Assembly: GCF_004402595.1 (NCBI RefSeq)
Contig: NZ_SOFY01000060.1
Coordinates: 1 to 61,746, forward strand
Source of the DNA: Cryobacterium shii
GTDB lineage: Bacteria; Actinomycetota; Actinomycetes; Actinomycetales; Microbacteriaceae
Reading direction: 5' to 3'
DNA: 61,746 nucleotides
In this document: positions 19,528-28,555 of the stretch, one piece after another
Layout of the letters: the number at the start of each line of letters is the position of its first letter
Position numbering within the stretch: position 1 is the first letter of the stretch
Notes under the pieces: generated by a model
Seen by the model: the letters and a program-made list of their open reading frames with translations, nothing else
Told to the model about the DNA's origin: nothing
The model's database searches: none
Translations under genes and position numbers: made by a program

Positions 19528-22013
19528 GCGCGGCGCTTGAGTCGATTGACGATCTTTGTCGCGACCGCGCGTGGCCCGCTGTGCCTGAGGTGGTGAAGTG
19601 CCAGCTCCACATCGTGCCGGATACCGTAGGGCTTCCTCCGCATCGGAGCCCTTCCCGAAGCCCTCATCAGGCTCGTTTTCGGCACCTCCAACGCACGCCG
19701 GTCCGCTGCGTGACTGGGGTTACGAGCGAAGTCCACGAGAGGGGACAATGTCCGTTCCCAGAAGAACCGTTCCCGAACCCGTCGAATATTGGACACGGCC
19801 TCAGCGATGAATTCTTCATCGAAAAGGATGCGCTCCAGCGCGACAGAAAGGGCATCCGTGTCTGTCGCCGGAACCACAATTCCTAAGCCTTCTGCTGCGA
19901 TCAGCTCAGCGAAGCTGTCCCCTTCAGTAACGACCATGGGCAGTTCCGCCCAGAGATAGTCCAGAATACGAGTCCGGAAAGAGAAGGTCGTCTCTACGTG
20001 GGAGAAATGAGTGCTCACTCCCGCGTCTGCTTCCAGAAGGAAATTCTGCCGAACCGAATATTCGACCCAGGACTCGTTGAAGAACACGGAGTGGTCGAGG
20101 GCACCCAAACTTCGGGCGAGCTCTCTGGACTGGCTCACGATTTCCATCTCGGGCACGCCCGGGTGAGGGTGCTTGGTCCCTTGGAAGAACAGTCGCACGT
20201 TCGGCCGGCGACCAGACAGGTCGGCGACAGCTTTGATCAGCGTCTTGGGATCGAACCAGTTGTAGAGTCCCCCGGCCCAGAGGAGCACCTTGTCATCGGC
20301 GCCGATGCCTGGCCTAACCCCCTTAAGCACCGAAACGACGTGTTCGGGAGGTGTGCTGCTCAGTCCGAACGGAGCGACGGCGATCAGGGACTCGAGATCG
20401 GGATCCGAGGCATAGGTGGCCGGGTTGATGCGACCCAGTGCGGCCAACTGCCCCAGGTAGAAGTGCCTCTGGCGCTCAGAGGCACAAAGGAAGAAATCCC
20501 CTTTGGTCATTTGCTCGTTCAGGACCGCCGTGGCGTCTGCAACCTGCTTCTGCCAGGTCGCGGGAGGCAGTTCTCTCCCCTGCTCGAGCTGCTCGAGATG
20601 CATCGGGTCATAGATGTCGACTACGACAATCTTGTCCGTGTGCTGGAGCGCGTCAAAGATCGCCATGGCGTGACCCTGGAAGACGATGATATCCGCCCAG
20701 CGTTCGAGCGTCTCGAAATTGCGGTTGTCACCGGGGCGCAGCTTCTTCAATGTGAAAGGTGCGTCCAGTTCCTCCAGTGTCGACAGGGTCACCAGTGTCA
20801 CGTCGTGCTCCGAGGACAGCGCGAGCGCCATATTCCATGCACGGATCGCCGGGCCGGCCAGTTTCACACCCAGGGGATCGCCGGTCAAAATCAGGATGCG
20901 GGTCGCGCGGGGTGCGTCCAGCACTCCGAAAGCATGAATGAGACTCTCATAGCCCTCCAGGAAGCCGGGTCCACTGAAGCTCGGTGCATCGGTCTTGCGA
21001 AACAGTGGCAGCATGGATGCGTCAGATCGCACCCGGGAACCTTGAATCTCGTCTCGGGAGGCGGTCAGCGATGCGAGGTGTTCGACGAACTGGTCGAGCG
21101 CGAACAGACCCGCGAGGCTATCCTTTCCGATCGAAGCGGCACCTTCAGCGTCACCACCAGGGTTGCGGAAGTCGAACTCGCTCGATTCCAATCCTCCCCG
21201 GGACACCGCCCGGCGGGCCGCCAGCAACAACGCGGCCGGAAGCGCTTTGTCGAGCTGTTCCTGGCCCAGATTCTTGTACATCGCGAAGAGGGCATTGCGT
21301 TCGAGGAAGTAGGTTTCCTTGAACGAACCGAATTTACTGACGGACCCATGGTGCTTGTGAAAAGCAATGGAGGCCGGCGAGAAACGGTATCGCCATCCCC
21401 GCAGGTTCAAACGCCACCCCAGGTCCACGTCTTCGAAGAACATGAAGAAGCGTTCGTCGAACCCGCTGATTTCGTCAAATACGCTGCGGCGCACGAACAT
21501 AGCCGACCCCGTGCCGAAGAGCACATCCTTGGCATCGGTTCCCTCGCCGTGCGCGGGCCAGCCGACCAATGGCTTATAGCCCATGCCGAACCAGGTGAGT
21601 CCCGCGTCAATGTAATCGACGAGGTCACCATCCCAATCGAGAACTTTGCTCGCCACGGCGCCGATCCGACTGTCTTCACCGAAAGTGTCGATGGCGGCGC
21701 GGATCCACTGGGAATCAGGTTTCGCATCACTATTGAGGAAGGCCACGAATTCACCCGAGGACGCGTTGACGCCAAAATTGCAGCCGCCGGCGAACCCCCG
21801 ATTTTCGCTGGACTCCACCACGATGGCCCAGGGGGCCGCTTCGCGAATTCGCGCCGCGCTCCCGTCAGCGGAGCCGTTTTCCACGACAATGACTTCGAGA
21901 CGTTCAGCGGGCCAGTCGACTTGTCGGAGGTGCTCAAGTGCCTCGATCGTGTCGTCTGCGCCTCGGAAGTTGACGAGAACGACGGAGACAACGCCCGTTC
22001 GGATGATCGGCAT
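19524..22013 (-). CDS. Two-domain glycosyltransferase: GT2 fused to GT4
   Basis: An 829-residue fusion. Residues ~8-300 are a GT2 domain of the rhamnosyltransferase type: VSVVLVNFRG, VVENGSADGS, FLNSDAKPD, and the hallmark FFMFFEDVDLGWRLN. Residues ~365-770 are a GT-B domain of GT4 type with ILTGDPLGVKLAGPAIR at its start, a LLWAGGLYNWFDPKT donor site and a degenerate E-x7-E region. Fusions of two transferases usually add successive sugars to one acceptor. The gene starts 62 nt downstream of the repeat-protein stop and is coupled by GTGA to the next membrane protein. Confidence 0.84.
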   Translation of the reverse strand: MPIIRTGVVSVVLVNFRGADDTIEALEHLRQVDWPAERLEVIVVENGSADGSAARIREAAPWAIVVESSENRGFAGGCNFGVNASSGEFVAFLNSDAKPDSQWIRAAIDTFGEDSRIGAVASKVLDWDGDLVDYIDAGLTWFGMGYKPLVGWPAHGEGTDAKDVLFGTGSAMFVRRSVFDEISGFDERFFMFFEDVDLGWRLNLRGWRYRFSPASIAFHKHHGSVSKFGSFKETYFLERNALFAMYKNLGQEQLDKALPAALLLAARRAVSRGGLESSEFDFRNPGGDAEGAASIGKDSLAGLFALDQFVEHLASLTASRDEIQGSRVRSDASMLPLFRKTDAPSFSGPGFLEGYESLIHAFGVLDAPRATRILILTGDPLGVKLAGPAIRAWNMALALSSEHDVTLVTLSTLEELDAPFTLKKLRPGDNRNFETLERWADIIVFQGHAMAIFDALQHTDKIVVVDIYDPMHLEQLEQGRELPPATWQKQVADATAVLNEQMTKGDFFLCASERQRHFYLGQLAALGRINPATYASDPDLESLIAVAPFGLSSTPPEHVVSVLKGVRPGIGADDKVLLWAGGLYNWFDPKTLIKAVADLSGRRPNVRLFFQGTKHPHPGVPEMEIVSQSRELARSLGALDHSVFFNESWVEYSVRQNFLLEADAGVSTHFSHVETTFSFRTRILDYLWAELPMVVTEGDSFAELIAAEGLGIVVPATDTDALSVALERILFDEEFIAEAVSNIRRVRERFFWERTLSPLVDFARNPSHAADRRALEVPKTSLMRASGRAPMRRKPYGIRHDVELALHHLRHSGPRAVATKIVNRLKRRA

Positions 22014-22075
22014 TTGGATCCTCTTTCATGTCACACGGTCCAGAGAAGCCTAACAACTGGCGCTACGAGTCTCGG

Positions 22076-25000
22076 CTACGAGGTGGCGATCGCCCGGCAC
22101 CCGAGGGATGTCGCCGAACCCGCGCCAACGTTCTGCAGATAAACGCACACGGTGTGATTTCCAGCCTTTGCCGGAATGGTGCTGGCAAACCCATGGTTCG
22201 TACCAGATCCGGGTACCTGTGATTCTGCGGCGGGATTGGCCTGATCGGCCGTGAGCAGAACCCACTGGCTATCGATCTGAACATCCACCTTGACGGCCTG
22301 CGTCAGAATGTCGGGGTCAACGGCCCAGCCGGTCAGGCTGACACCACCTACGCCACCAGTCACCGATTGCAGGGCACCCTGCGGTGAACCTGCCATCCCT
22401 GCGGCAGCGGTCGTCGAGACCGACCGGCATCCGAGCGAAACCGCCGAACCCTGACCAACGTTCTGGAGGTAGACGCAAATCGTATGATTTCCGGCAGGGA
22501 CAGGGATTGTGCCGCCGAACCCGTGGGCGGCTCCCGCGCCGGGAAACGCCGTGTCGGCTGTCGGGTAGTTCTGATCCGCGTTCCACATGAGCCATTGGCT
22601 GTCGACCTGGATATCGACCTTGACCGCCTGAGTCAGAACGTCCGGGTCAACCGCCCAGCCCGTGAGAGCAATCCCACCGGCACCACCCGAGGCTCCGAGA
22701 ATCGCCCCCTTTGGCGGGCCACCCGCTACCGCAGCAGCCGTGCTTGCGACCGCCCGGCATCCAAGCGATATCGACGAGCCCTGGCCCACGTTCTGGACGT
22801 AGACGCAGACCGTGTGGTTGCCAGCCGGCACGGGAATGCTCCCCGTGAAACCGTGGTTAGGCCCCGCGCCCGGAACGGCAGCCTCGGCGGCCGCTGACGG
22901 CTGGTCGGCGGCCCACAGCAGCCACTGGCCGTCCAACTGCACATCGATCTTTGCCGGCTGCGTGAGAATATCGGGGTCGACCGCCCACCCGGTCAGCGTT
23001 ACCGAACCTGGTCCGCCAGTGGCGGTAACGAGATCACCCTGGGGTGGTCCGCCAACAGTGCCTGGTGTTCCCGTCGTCGCAGTCTGCTTGCATCCGAGAG
23101 AGGCGGCGCTTCCCTGGCCGACGTTCTGCAGGTACACGCAGACGGTGTGAGTGCCGGCGGAGACGGGAATCGAACCGCTGAAGCCGTGGTTCAGGCCAAC
23201 GCCCGCGAACTTGGACTGAGCCGTCGGATCGCTCTTATCGGCATTCCACAGGAGCCATTTACCATCCACCTGTATGTCGACTTTGACCGGCGCCGTTGGA
23301 GCGTCGCCGTCAATGGCCCAACCCGTGAGAGCCAGCGCGCCGGCTTCACCGGTGAGACTGGACACGGCTCCCTGCGGAGACCCCGGCCCGATGCTGAGCC
23401 CTCCGTCGACGGTCAACACCCGACAGCCCAGGGACGCATCCGGGCCTCCGCTGATCGCGTTCTTGACATAGACGCAGACGGTATTCGTTCCCGTGGCCGC
23501 CACGACGGTTCCGGCGAAGCCGTGGTTGGTCCCCGAGCCGGGGAACGCCGCCTCCGCGCCAGGGTTCGCTGACGATGCGGGCAACCGGTACCAGGCGGAG
23601 TTGACCTGCACGTCAACGTTCAGCGGCGCCGTGATGGCATCAGGATCGACGGCCCATCCCTTGAGGCTGATGCCTCCGGCCACCGCGGTGGCAGTTTCGA
23701 GCTTGCCCTGGGCAGCGGTGTCGGGCACATCGATCGTCCGGCATCCCAGCCCCGAGGACGAACCCAGGTTCAGATTGCGCATATAGATGCACACGGTGTG
23801 CGCACCGATGGTAGCCGGCACGCTCTGACTGAACCCGTGGCTGGTTCCAGCGCCCGGATAGGCGTCGGCACCTGCCTGTGAGCCTCGGTTGGCGGTCCAG
23901 GTGAACCATCGCGAGTCGACTTGCGCATCGAGGACAACGGGCTGGTCGAGCGCGTCGGGGTCCACGGCCCAACCGGATACGGTGAGCCCAGCGGCGATCG
24001 GGTCCAGGGACGTGATGGCTCCGGCCGGGGATTCATCCGGCACTACGATCGTGCGGCAGCCCAAACTAAGAGCCGACCCGAGTCCGACGTTCTGCACGTA
24101 GACGCACACCGTGTGCGCGCCCTTGGTCGCCACAATGCTTCCGCTAAAGCCGTGGTTTTGACCTGCTTGGGGAAACTGGACCGCCACGCTGGCAAGACTT
24201 TCATTAGCGGTGAGCCGGGTCCAGGATGAATCCACCTGAACGTCGACAACAAGCGCGGTTCCCCAAGCGTCCGGGTCAACGGCCCACCCTGAGAGCGTGA
24301 TCCGCTTCGATACCGCGGACATTTTCGAGATTTGCCCAGCCGGAGTGCCCTGTGCGCTGGTTGGGTTCCCAAACCAGTCGTAGTACATTCGCCAGAAATT
24401 CCGATTGCCGTAGGCGCTGCAACCGTCCCCCGTGCCATACAGGTTCCCGAGGGCAGCGGCATTGGGGACATAAGGCGTGTAGAGGTACAAGTTCGCCGTG
24501 GCCTGGTTCAGGATGTTGACGTTCACGCCACCGCACGCCGAGTTCGGGTGGTACTGAATGTAGACGTTTCCGACGCGGTACTGCCTTGTGCCGCCCCCCG
24601 GGATACTCACGGGATAAAGGGTGTACTGACGAAATTGCCATGCGGACTTGTAGACCTGGTTGAACAACCCAAAGTAGTTTGCATCGCAGCTCGCACTGTA
24701 ATTCGGGCCGCTGTCAGGGCAGCCCCAGCCCATAGCGCGCTCGTACCCGTAGGCACTGGGATTCGTCAGGAGCGACTGTTCCTTCTGCATAAGCACGATG
24801 AGAACGGCCGGGCTGATTCCGCAGGCCTGCGCCACCTTCCAAACGATTCGTGCTGCCGACTCCGCGGTCCCGCCGGTGTACTGCGCGCAGTGCCCCTGTT
24901 CAGGAGAGGCGATGGTTCGCGTCGTCGCGGAGTAGTCCTTGAGGCAGGGAACGCCGTCTCTGGGCGAGCAGCTCTTGGACGTGAAGAATGCCTGGACGTC

Positions 25001-25186
25001 TGCTTCGGACATGGAGCCAGCGTTATAGAAGTTCTGGTCGCTGATGATGTTCCCGGGCTGGAACTCTGAGCCGCTCATGGCGGCAGCACTATCAGTCGTC
25101 CGAACGACCGATAGTGCAGTCAGCAGGCTGCTGAGGAGGATGACGGCGGCAGCGCCGGTCAGGATACGAAACAGGCGTGTTTTCAT
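22076..25186 (-). CDS. Secreted/anchored protein with lysozyme-like N-terminal domain and seven ~105-residue tandem repeats
   Basis: A 1036-residue protein. Residues 1-36 form a signal peptide or anchor (basic start, hydrophobic 9-28, Ala-rich end). Residues ~40-275 form a cysteine-containing domain with ISPAVLIVLMQKEQSLL (E136) and NYFGLFNQVYKSAWQF, as in actinobacterial proteins labelled haemagglutinin or lysozyme-like. From ~282 to the end there are seven repeats of ~102-112 residues, each with a GWAVDPD-like motif, a V-D-x-Q-V/L-x-x-x-W strand, NHGF, HTVCVY and LGC. The two conserved cysteines per repeat probably form a disulfide. Its ATG overlaps the upstream small membrane protein (ATGA). 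A wall-binding or glycan-cleaving role is inference. Confidence 0.83.
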   Translation of the reverse strand: MKTRLFRILTGAAAVILLSSLLTALSVVRTTDSAAAMSGSEFQPGNIISDQNFYNAGSMSEADVQAFFTSKSCSPRDGVPCLKDYSATTRTIASPEQGHCAQYTGGTAESAARIVWKVAQACGISPAVLIVLMQKEQSLLTNPSAYGYERAMGWGCPDSGPNYSASCDANYFGLFNQVYKSAWQFRQYTLYPVSIPGGGTRQYRVGNVYIQYHPNSACGGVNVNILNQATANLYLYTPYVPNAAALGNLYGTGDGCSAYGNRNFWRMYYDWFGNPTSAQGTPAGQISKMSAVSKRITLSGWAVDPDAWGTALVVDVQVDSSWTRLTANESLASVAVQFPQAGQNHGFSGSIVATKGAHTVCVYVQNVGLGSALSLGCRTIVVPDESPAGAITSLDPIAAGLTVSGWAVDPDALDQPVVLDAQVDSRWFTWTANRGSQAGADAYPGAGTSHGFSQSVPATIGAHTVCIYMRNLNLGSSSGLGCRTIDVPDTAAQGKLETATAVAGGISLKGWAVDPDAITAPLNVDVQVNSAWYRLPASSANPGAEAAFPGSGTNHGFAGTVVAATGTNTVCVYVKNAISGGPDASLGCRVLTVDGGLSIGPGSPQGAVSSLTGEAGALALTGWAIDGDAPTAPVKVDIQVDGKWLLWNADKSDPTAQSKFAGVGLNHGFSGSIPVSAGTHTVCVYLQNVGQGSAASLGCKQTATTGTPGTVGGPPQGDLVTATGGPGSVTLTGWAVDPDILTQPAKIDVQLDGQWLLWAADQPSAAAEAAVPGAGPNHGFTGSIPVPAGNHTVCVYVQNVGQGSSISLGCRAVASTAAAVAGGPPKGAILGASGGAGGIALTGWAVDPDVLTQAVKVDIQVDSQWLMWNADQNYPTADTAFPGAGAAHGFGGTIPVPAGNHTICVYLQNVGQGSAVSLGCRSVSTTAAAGMAGSPQGALQSVTGGVGGVSLTGWAVDPDILTQAVKVDVQIDSQWVLLTADQANPAAESQVPGSGTNHGFASTIPAKAGNHTVCVYLQNVGAGSATSLGCRAIATS
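22080..24345. repeat. Seven tandem coding repeats of about 310-330 bp
   Basis: The DNA for the seven protein repeats lies head to tail within the secreted-protein gene. The copies nearest the 3' end of the gene (low coordinates, repeats 5-7) are most alike, sharing D-I/V-L-T-Q and NHTVCVY-type strings, while repeats 1-3 are more diverged. This gradient suggests expansion from the C-terminal side. Confidence 0.85.
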
Positions 25187-25698
25187 CGACTGACCTCAAG
25201 GGAGTTGGACTCTCCTACGTATGCAGGAGAAGAGTAAGTTACGACCGCGGTCCACGATTCCCCGGAGAGTTCATCACCGGGAATTCTGAGCAGATCACAG
25301 TAGGTCAGCGTCGCATCCGGGTAGGCAGCAGCGACGGCCACGACCTTCTCGCCGGACGGTGACGTCAATGTCAGGGTGCATGTGCCGTCGTTATCGATCA
25401 CATACGGGAGTAAAGCCCAGCCGTCGAACGATCCAGAATCCGGATTCCACGTCACTGAAGAGAGATCAACAGTGGTCGGCTGCGACGATCCCGGGGCCGT
25501 GTCCGCCGACGTCGGGAGGGGCAGCGGAGTTGGCGAGACCAACGGAACCCGGGTGACCGGGGGCATCGTGAACTCACTGGGCGGTGTCGAACCTTCGCCC
25601 CCTGAGGCGTTGATTGCGAGCGTCGTGATGCCGCCGATTGCGGCGATCCCCAAGGCTGTGCCACCCACCCAGAGAAGTACTTTGGTTCTTGTAGCCAC
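25183..25698 (-). CDS. Small membrane-anchored extracytoplasmic protein of unknown function
   Basis: A 171-residue protein with one N-terminal membrane helix (about residues 7-30), a Pro/Thr/Ser-rich linker (residues ~36-75) and a C-terminal domain with two cysteines (in DGTCTLTL and LTYCDLL) that looks beta-rich. It resembles small anchored proteins of actinobacteria but I do not recognise a family. The stop overlaps the start of the seven-repeat protein, so the two are coupled and probably work together at the cell surface. The GTG start at 25698 has GGGGATAGGT directly upstream. Confidence 0.75.
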   Translation of the reverse strand: MATRTKVLLWVGGTALGIAAIGGITTLAINASGGEGSTPPSEFTMPPVTRVPLVSPTPLPLPTSADTAPGSSQPTTVDLSSVTWNPDSGSFDGWALLPYVIDNDGTCTLTLTSPSGEKVVAVAAAYPDATLTYCDLLRIPGDELSGESWTAVVTYSSPAYVGESNSLEVSR

Positions 25699-25906
25699 AC
25701 CTATCCCCGATTCGCCAGCCTACGCCCTCCAAAGTTACCGTACGGCGCAACAAGTCGCCGTGCATACCGGGCGTGTTGCTCGACATTCGGCCAGGCGGGG
25801 CCGCACACAGCCTAAGCAGACACCGAGTGCGGCCAAAGGGCGACTGGTAGTCTTACCTGATTGATACTCGACCGGCGCGCGAGCGCAGCATGAAGACGGA
25901 GCCCCC
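25699..25906. promoter_or_regulatory. Divergent promoter region between surface-protein operon and ACP cassette
   Basis: This 208-nt gap separates divergent units. On the minus strand TAGGCT (25722-25717) is a plausible -10 for the membrane-anchor gene. On the plus strand TAGTCT (25849-25854) is a plausible -10 for the acyl-carrier-protein cassette, giving a leader of about 45 nt with CGGAG before the GTG. No RNA gene is evident. Confidence 0.45.
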
Positions 25907-26140
25907 GTGGACCAGCCCAGTTTGATGCAGATCGTTGAAGACACCCTCGAGGTACCTGCCGGGACGGTCTCTCCCGAACAGAAGCTGTCTGAGCTCGATT
26001 GGGATTCCCTTGCCAACCTCAGTTTCATCGCGGCGGTCGATTCTCACTTCAACGTGCCCCTCGACGCCGAGGGGCTGGCTCGTTGCGAGACCGTACAGGA
26101 CTTGCTAGCGCTGGTCGCCGACGCACAAACGGTGATGTAA
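25907..26140 (+). CDS. Acyl carrier protein
   Basis: A 77-residue acidic four-helix protein with the phosphopantetheine attachment motif D-S-L at residues 33-35 (S34), in ELDWDSLANLSF. It would carry an acyl chain as a thioester in the cytoplasm. Start GTG at 25907 is preceded by CGGAG. It heads a compact cassette with an SDR reductase, a PglD-like hexapeptide transferase and a KAS III-like synthase. That context points to a dedicated carrier for a sugar-modifying acyl group rather than the bulk fatty-acid ACP. Confidence 0.87.
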   Translation: MDQPSLMQIVEDTLEVPAGTVSPEQKLSELDWDSLANLSFIAAVDSHFNVPLDAEGLARCETVQDLLALVADAQTVM

Positions 26141-26901
26141 ACATCCGCTACCTTCTCGGAATCGAGGGCAAGCGCGTCCTGGTAACAGGCGCGAGCAGTG
26201 GCATCGGGCTCGCGACAGCGATCGAGATTGCCAATCATGGCGGCCGCGTGGTTGCTCTGGCCCGGGACTCCGCCCGTCTCGCGGACGCCATGGCCCGGCT
26301 TCGAGGGACAGGCCATTCGTCCGTGGAGTACGACCTTTCCGATCTGGAAGGAATCCCCGTCCTTGTGCAGGGAATCGCCCGGTCGATGGAAGGCCTCGAC
26401 GCAATCGTGCACTGCGCCGGTCTCCACAGCGCACGGCCTTTGGCGTCAGTTGAACCCACGGATATTCGTCGAGTCATGGACGTCAATGTGAATGCCGCCA
26501 TCATGTTGGCCAAGGGGTTCAGGCATCGGCAGGTTCAGAAGGTGGCCCCGAGCATCGTCCTACTCTCCTCAAGCCTCGGCCTTGTCGGTCAGGCCGGGAC
26601 GAGCGTCTATTCGGCGTCCAAGGGCGCCTTGGTCTCATTGGCCAAATCCCTTGCTCTCGAACTGGCCCGGCAGGACATTCGCGTGAACGCGGTGTGCCCC
26701 GGAATCGTTGAGACCGAGATGACCGAGAACCTCGCGCGCACCATCGGGCCGCAGGCCTTTGAGAGCATCCGTCTGGCTCATCCCCTCGGTCTGGGTACGC
26801 CACAGGACGTTGCCGCCACGATTTTGTTCCTGCTTTCCGATGCCTCCCGGTGGATCACCGGATCGGTCATCGCTGTCGACGGAGGTTACACGGCGCAATG
26901 A
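26083..26901 (+). CDS. Short-chain dehydrogenase/reductase (3-oxoacyl-ACP reductase type), start uncertain
   Basis: An SDR with the NAD(P) motif TGASSGIG, the NAAI..LAKG segment, a catalytic Ser in VLLSSSLG and Tyr/Lys in YSASKGA, ending with ITGSVIAVDGGYTAQ as in FabG-like enzymes. In this cassette it would reduce a 3-oxoacyl-ACP to 3-hydroxyacyl-ACP. The domain begins around 26140-26160, but the codon at the family-typical N-terminus is GTA, not a start. The nearest in-frame conventional candidate is TTG at 26083 with GAGGGG 8 nt upstream, which overlaps the ACP gene by 58 nt; ATG at 25999 is the next. The stop overlaps the next ATG (ATGA). Confidence 0.8.
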   Translation: MRDRTGLASAGRRRTNGDVNIRYLLGIEGKRVLVTGASSGIGLATAIEIANHGGRVVALARDSARLADAMARLRGTGHSSVEYDLSDLEGIPVLVQGIARSMEGLDAIVHCAGLHSARPLASVEPTDIRRVMDVNVNAAIMLAKGFRHRQVQKVAPSIVLLSSSLGLVGQAGTSVYSASKGALVSLAKSLALELARQDIRVNAVCPGIVETEMTENLARTIGPQAFESIRLAHPLGLGTPQDVAATILFLLSDASRWITGSVIAVDGGYTAQ

Positions 26902-27539
26902 GTACGCGATTGGTTATTGTCGGTGCCGGCGGCTTCGGCCGCGAGGTGCACACGTGGGTCGATTCGTCGCCCGCCTACCGCGAGCAGGAGGACATCGGCT
27001 CGATTGTCTTCCTAAACGACTACGAACCGGAGGTGCCGGTGCGCGCGCCCATCATCGCGACCTTCGACGGGTATGAGCCTGGCCAGGGCGACCTCGTCCT
27101 GTGCGCCATCGGAGATCCAGCGGCCCGCCGCGTCGTGGTTGAGCGGCTCGCTGCCCGGGGGGCACGATTCGCCACCTTCGTCCACGATCGGACCATCATT
27201 GGGGCTAACGTCACCGTGGGTCCGGGCTCAATCCTGTGCCCGGGGTCGATCTTTAGCAGTGACATCCGCCTGGGGTCCCACGTTCACGTGAACCTGAACT
27301 GCGTTGTCGGACACGATGTCACCATCGGCGATTTCGCAACGATCAGCCCGGCGTGCAACCTTCTCGGAGCCGCGACAGTCGAGAATTCGGCATTCCTGGG
27401 CACCGCGGTCACGATCCTCCCCGGAAAGCAGGTCGGTGCCGGCGCCGTCGTCGGCGCCGGATCACTGGTTCTCAAAAATGTTGCGACCGGATCGACGGTC
27501 TTCGGCAACCCCGCCCGGCCCATTGGGGAGCGCAGATAG
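26898..27539 (+). CDS. PglD/NeuD-like sugar N- or O-acyltransferase (hexapeptide repeat)
   Basis: A 213-residue protein. The N-terminus is a small Rossmann-like domain (LVIVGAGGFGREV). The C-terminal half is a left-handed beta-helix with hexapeptide repeats (IGANVTVGPGSI onward), an apparent catalytic histidine in VVGHDVTIGD, and the closing GNPARPIG. PglD enzymes N-acylate UDP- or dTDP-4-amino-sugars from acetyl-CoA. Being between an SDR and a KAS III in an ACP cassette suggests that this copy uses an acyl-ACP or acyl-CoA longer than acetyl, which is inference. Confidence 0.82.
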   Translation: MSTRLVIVGAGGFGREVHTWVDSSPAYREQEDIGSIVFLNDYEPEVPVRAPIIATFDGYEPGQGDLVLCAIGDPAARRVVVERLAARGARFATFVHDRTIIGANVTVGPGSILCPGSIFSSDIRLGSHVHVNLNCVVGHDVTIGDFATISPACNLLGAATVENSAFLGTAVTILPGKQVGAGAVVGAGSLVLKNVATGSTVFGNPARPIGERR

Positions 27540-28541
27540 ATGCCAGCCAAAATTTCATGCGTCTCTTACTTCCTGCCGACGGGTACGCTGACCAATGAAG
27601 ATCTGACCCGGGATTTCCCCGAGTGGAGCGTTGACAAGATCGCCAAGAAGACGGGAATCAACACCCGCCACATTGCCGCCGCAGACGAATTCGCCTCGGA
27701 TCTCGCTGTCGGAGCAGGAGCAGCCCTCTTCGACGAACACGCCATCGACCGGGCAAGCGTTGACTATCTGATCGTCTGCACGCAAAGCCCTGACTATTTC
27801 CTGCCCACGACGGCCTGCGTCGTCCAGGATCGACTCGGTCTGGACACCAGAGTCGGCGCGATCGATGTCAATCTTGGCTGTTCGGGGTATATTTACTCGC
27901 TTGGGCTCGCGAAGGGACTGATCGAGTCCGGTCAGGCGGACCGGGTCATGATCATCACCGCCGACACGTACAGCAAGTTCATCAATGCGGACAATAAGTC
28001 CGTTCGGACCATTTTCGGGGACGGCGCCTCCGCCACCCTCGTAAGTAGCGACGGAGTGCCTGCGTCGCTCCAGGCGATTACCTACGGCACCGACGGTTCG
28101 GGAGCACGACACCTTATGGTTCCCCATGGAGGGCTCCGGACCGGCGCCGTGGGCCACGACGCTGCCCTCAGAGGTGACCAGACGAGCAACGGCTACGACC
28201 TGTTCATGGATGGCCCCGAAATCTTCAACTTCACTATCCGCGTCGTTCCGTCGTCCGTCGATCGGATCCTCGACAAGGCGGGTCTCGCGAAGGGCGATAT
28301 CGACCTGTTCGTTTTCCATCAGGCGAATTCGTTCATGCTCGAACACCTGCGGAAGAAGCTCGAGATCGATGAAAACCGGTTCTTCGTGTCCATGGAAACG
28401 ACGGGCAACACTGTGTCATCTTCGATCCCCATCGCCCTGGCCGAAGCCGTGCGGCAGGGCGCTCTCCGCGATGGCATGCGGGTCCTGCTGCTGGGCTTCG
28501 GCGTGGGATTGTCCTGGGGCGGCTTGATCCTGGAGTGGTAG
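27540..28541 (+). CDS. 3-oxoacyl-ACP synthase III (KAS III/FabH-like)
   Basis: A 333-residue thiolase-fold condensing enzyme. The catalytic triad is visible: C114 (DVNLGCSGYIY), H260 (FVFHQAN) and N290 (TTGNTVSSS). FabH-type enzymes join an acyl-CoA to malonyl-ACP. Downstream of ACP, SDR and a sugar acyltransferase, it probably makes the 3-oxoacyl (for example acetoacetyl) group that the SDR reduces. The ATG immediately follows the upstream stop. It ends 14 nt before the convergent GT2 gene, with no terminator visible between. Confidence 0.88.
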   Translation: MPAKISCVSYFLPTGTLTNEDLTRDFPEWSVDKIAKKTGINTRHIAAADEFASDLAVGAGAALFDEHAIDRASVDYLIVCTQSPDYFLPTTACVVQDRLGLDTRVGAIDVNLGCSGYIYSLGLAKGLIESGQADRVMIITADTYSKFINADNKSVRTIFGDGASATLVSSDGVPASLQAITYGTDGSGARHLMVPHGGLRTGAVGHDAALRGDQTSNGYDLFMDGPEIFNFTIRVVPSSVDRILDKAGLAKGDIDLFVFHQANSFMLEHLRKKLEIDENRFFVSMETTGNTVSSSIPIALAEAVRQGALRDGMRVLLLGFGVGLSWGGLILEW

Positions 28542-28555
28542 GAGATTGCCGTCGC

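Noticed and set aside
19998..22142. 714-codon frame antisense to the GT2-GT4 fusion
   Set aside because: No family features; the minus-strand frame has complete GT2 and GT4 motifs.
22080..24345. CRISPR-like array in the repeated region
   Set aside because: The units are ~310-330 bp protein-coding repeats in frame, not short repeats with unique spacers.
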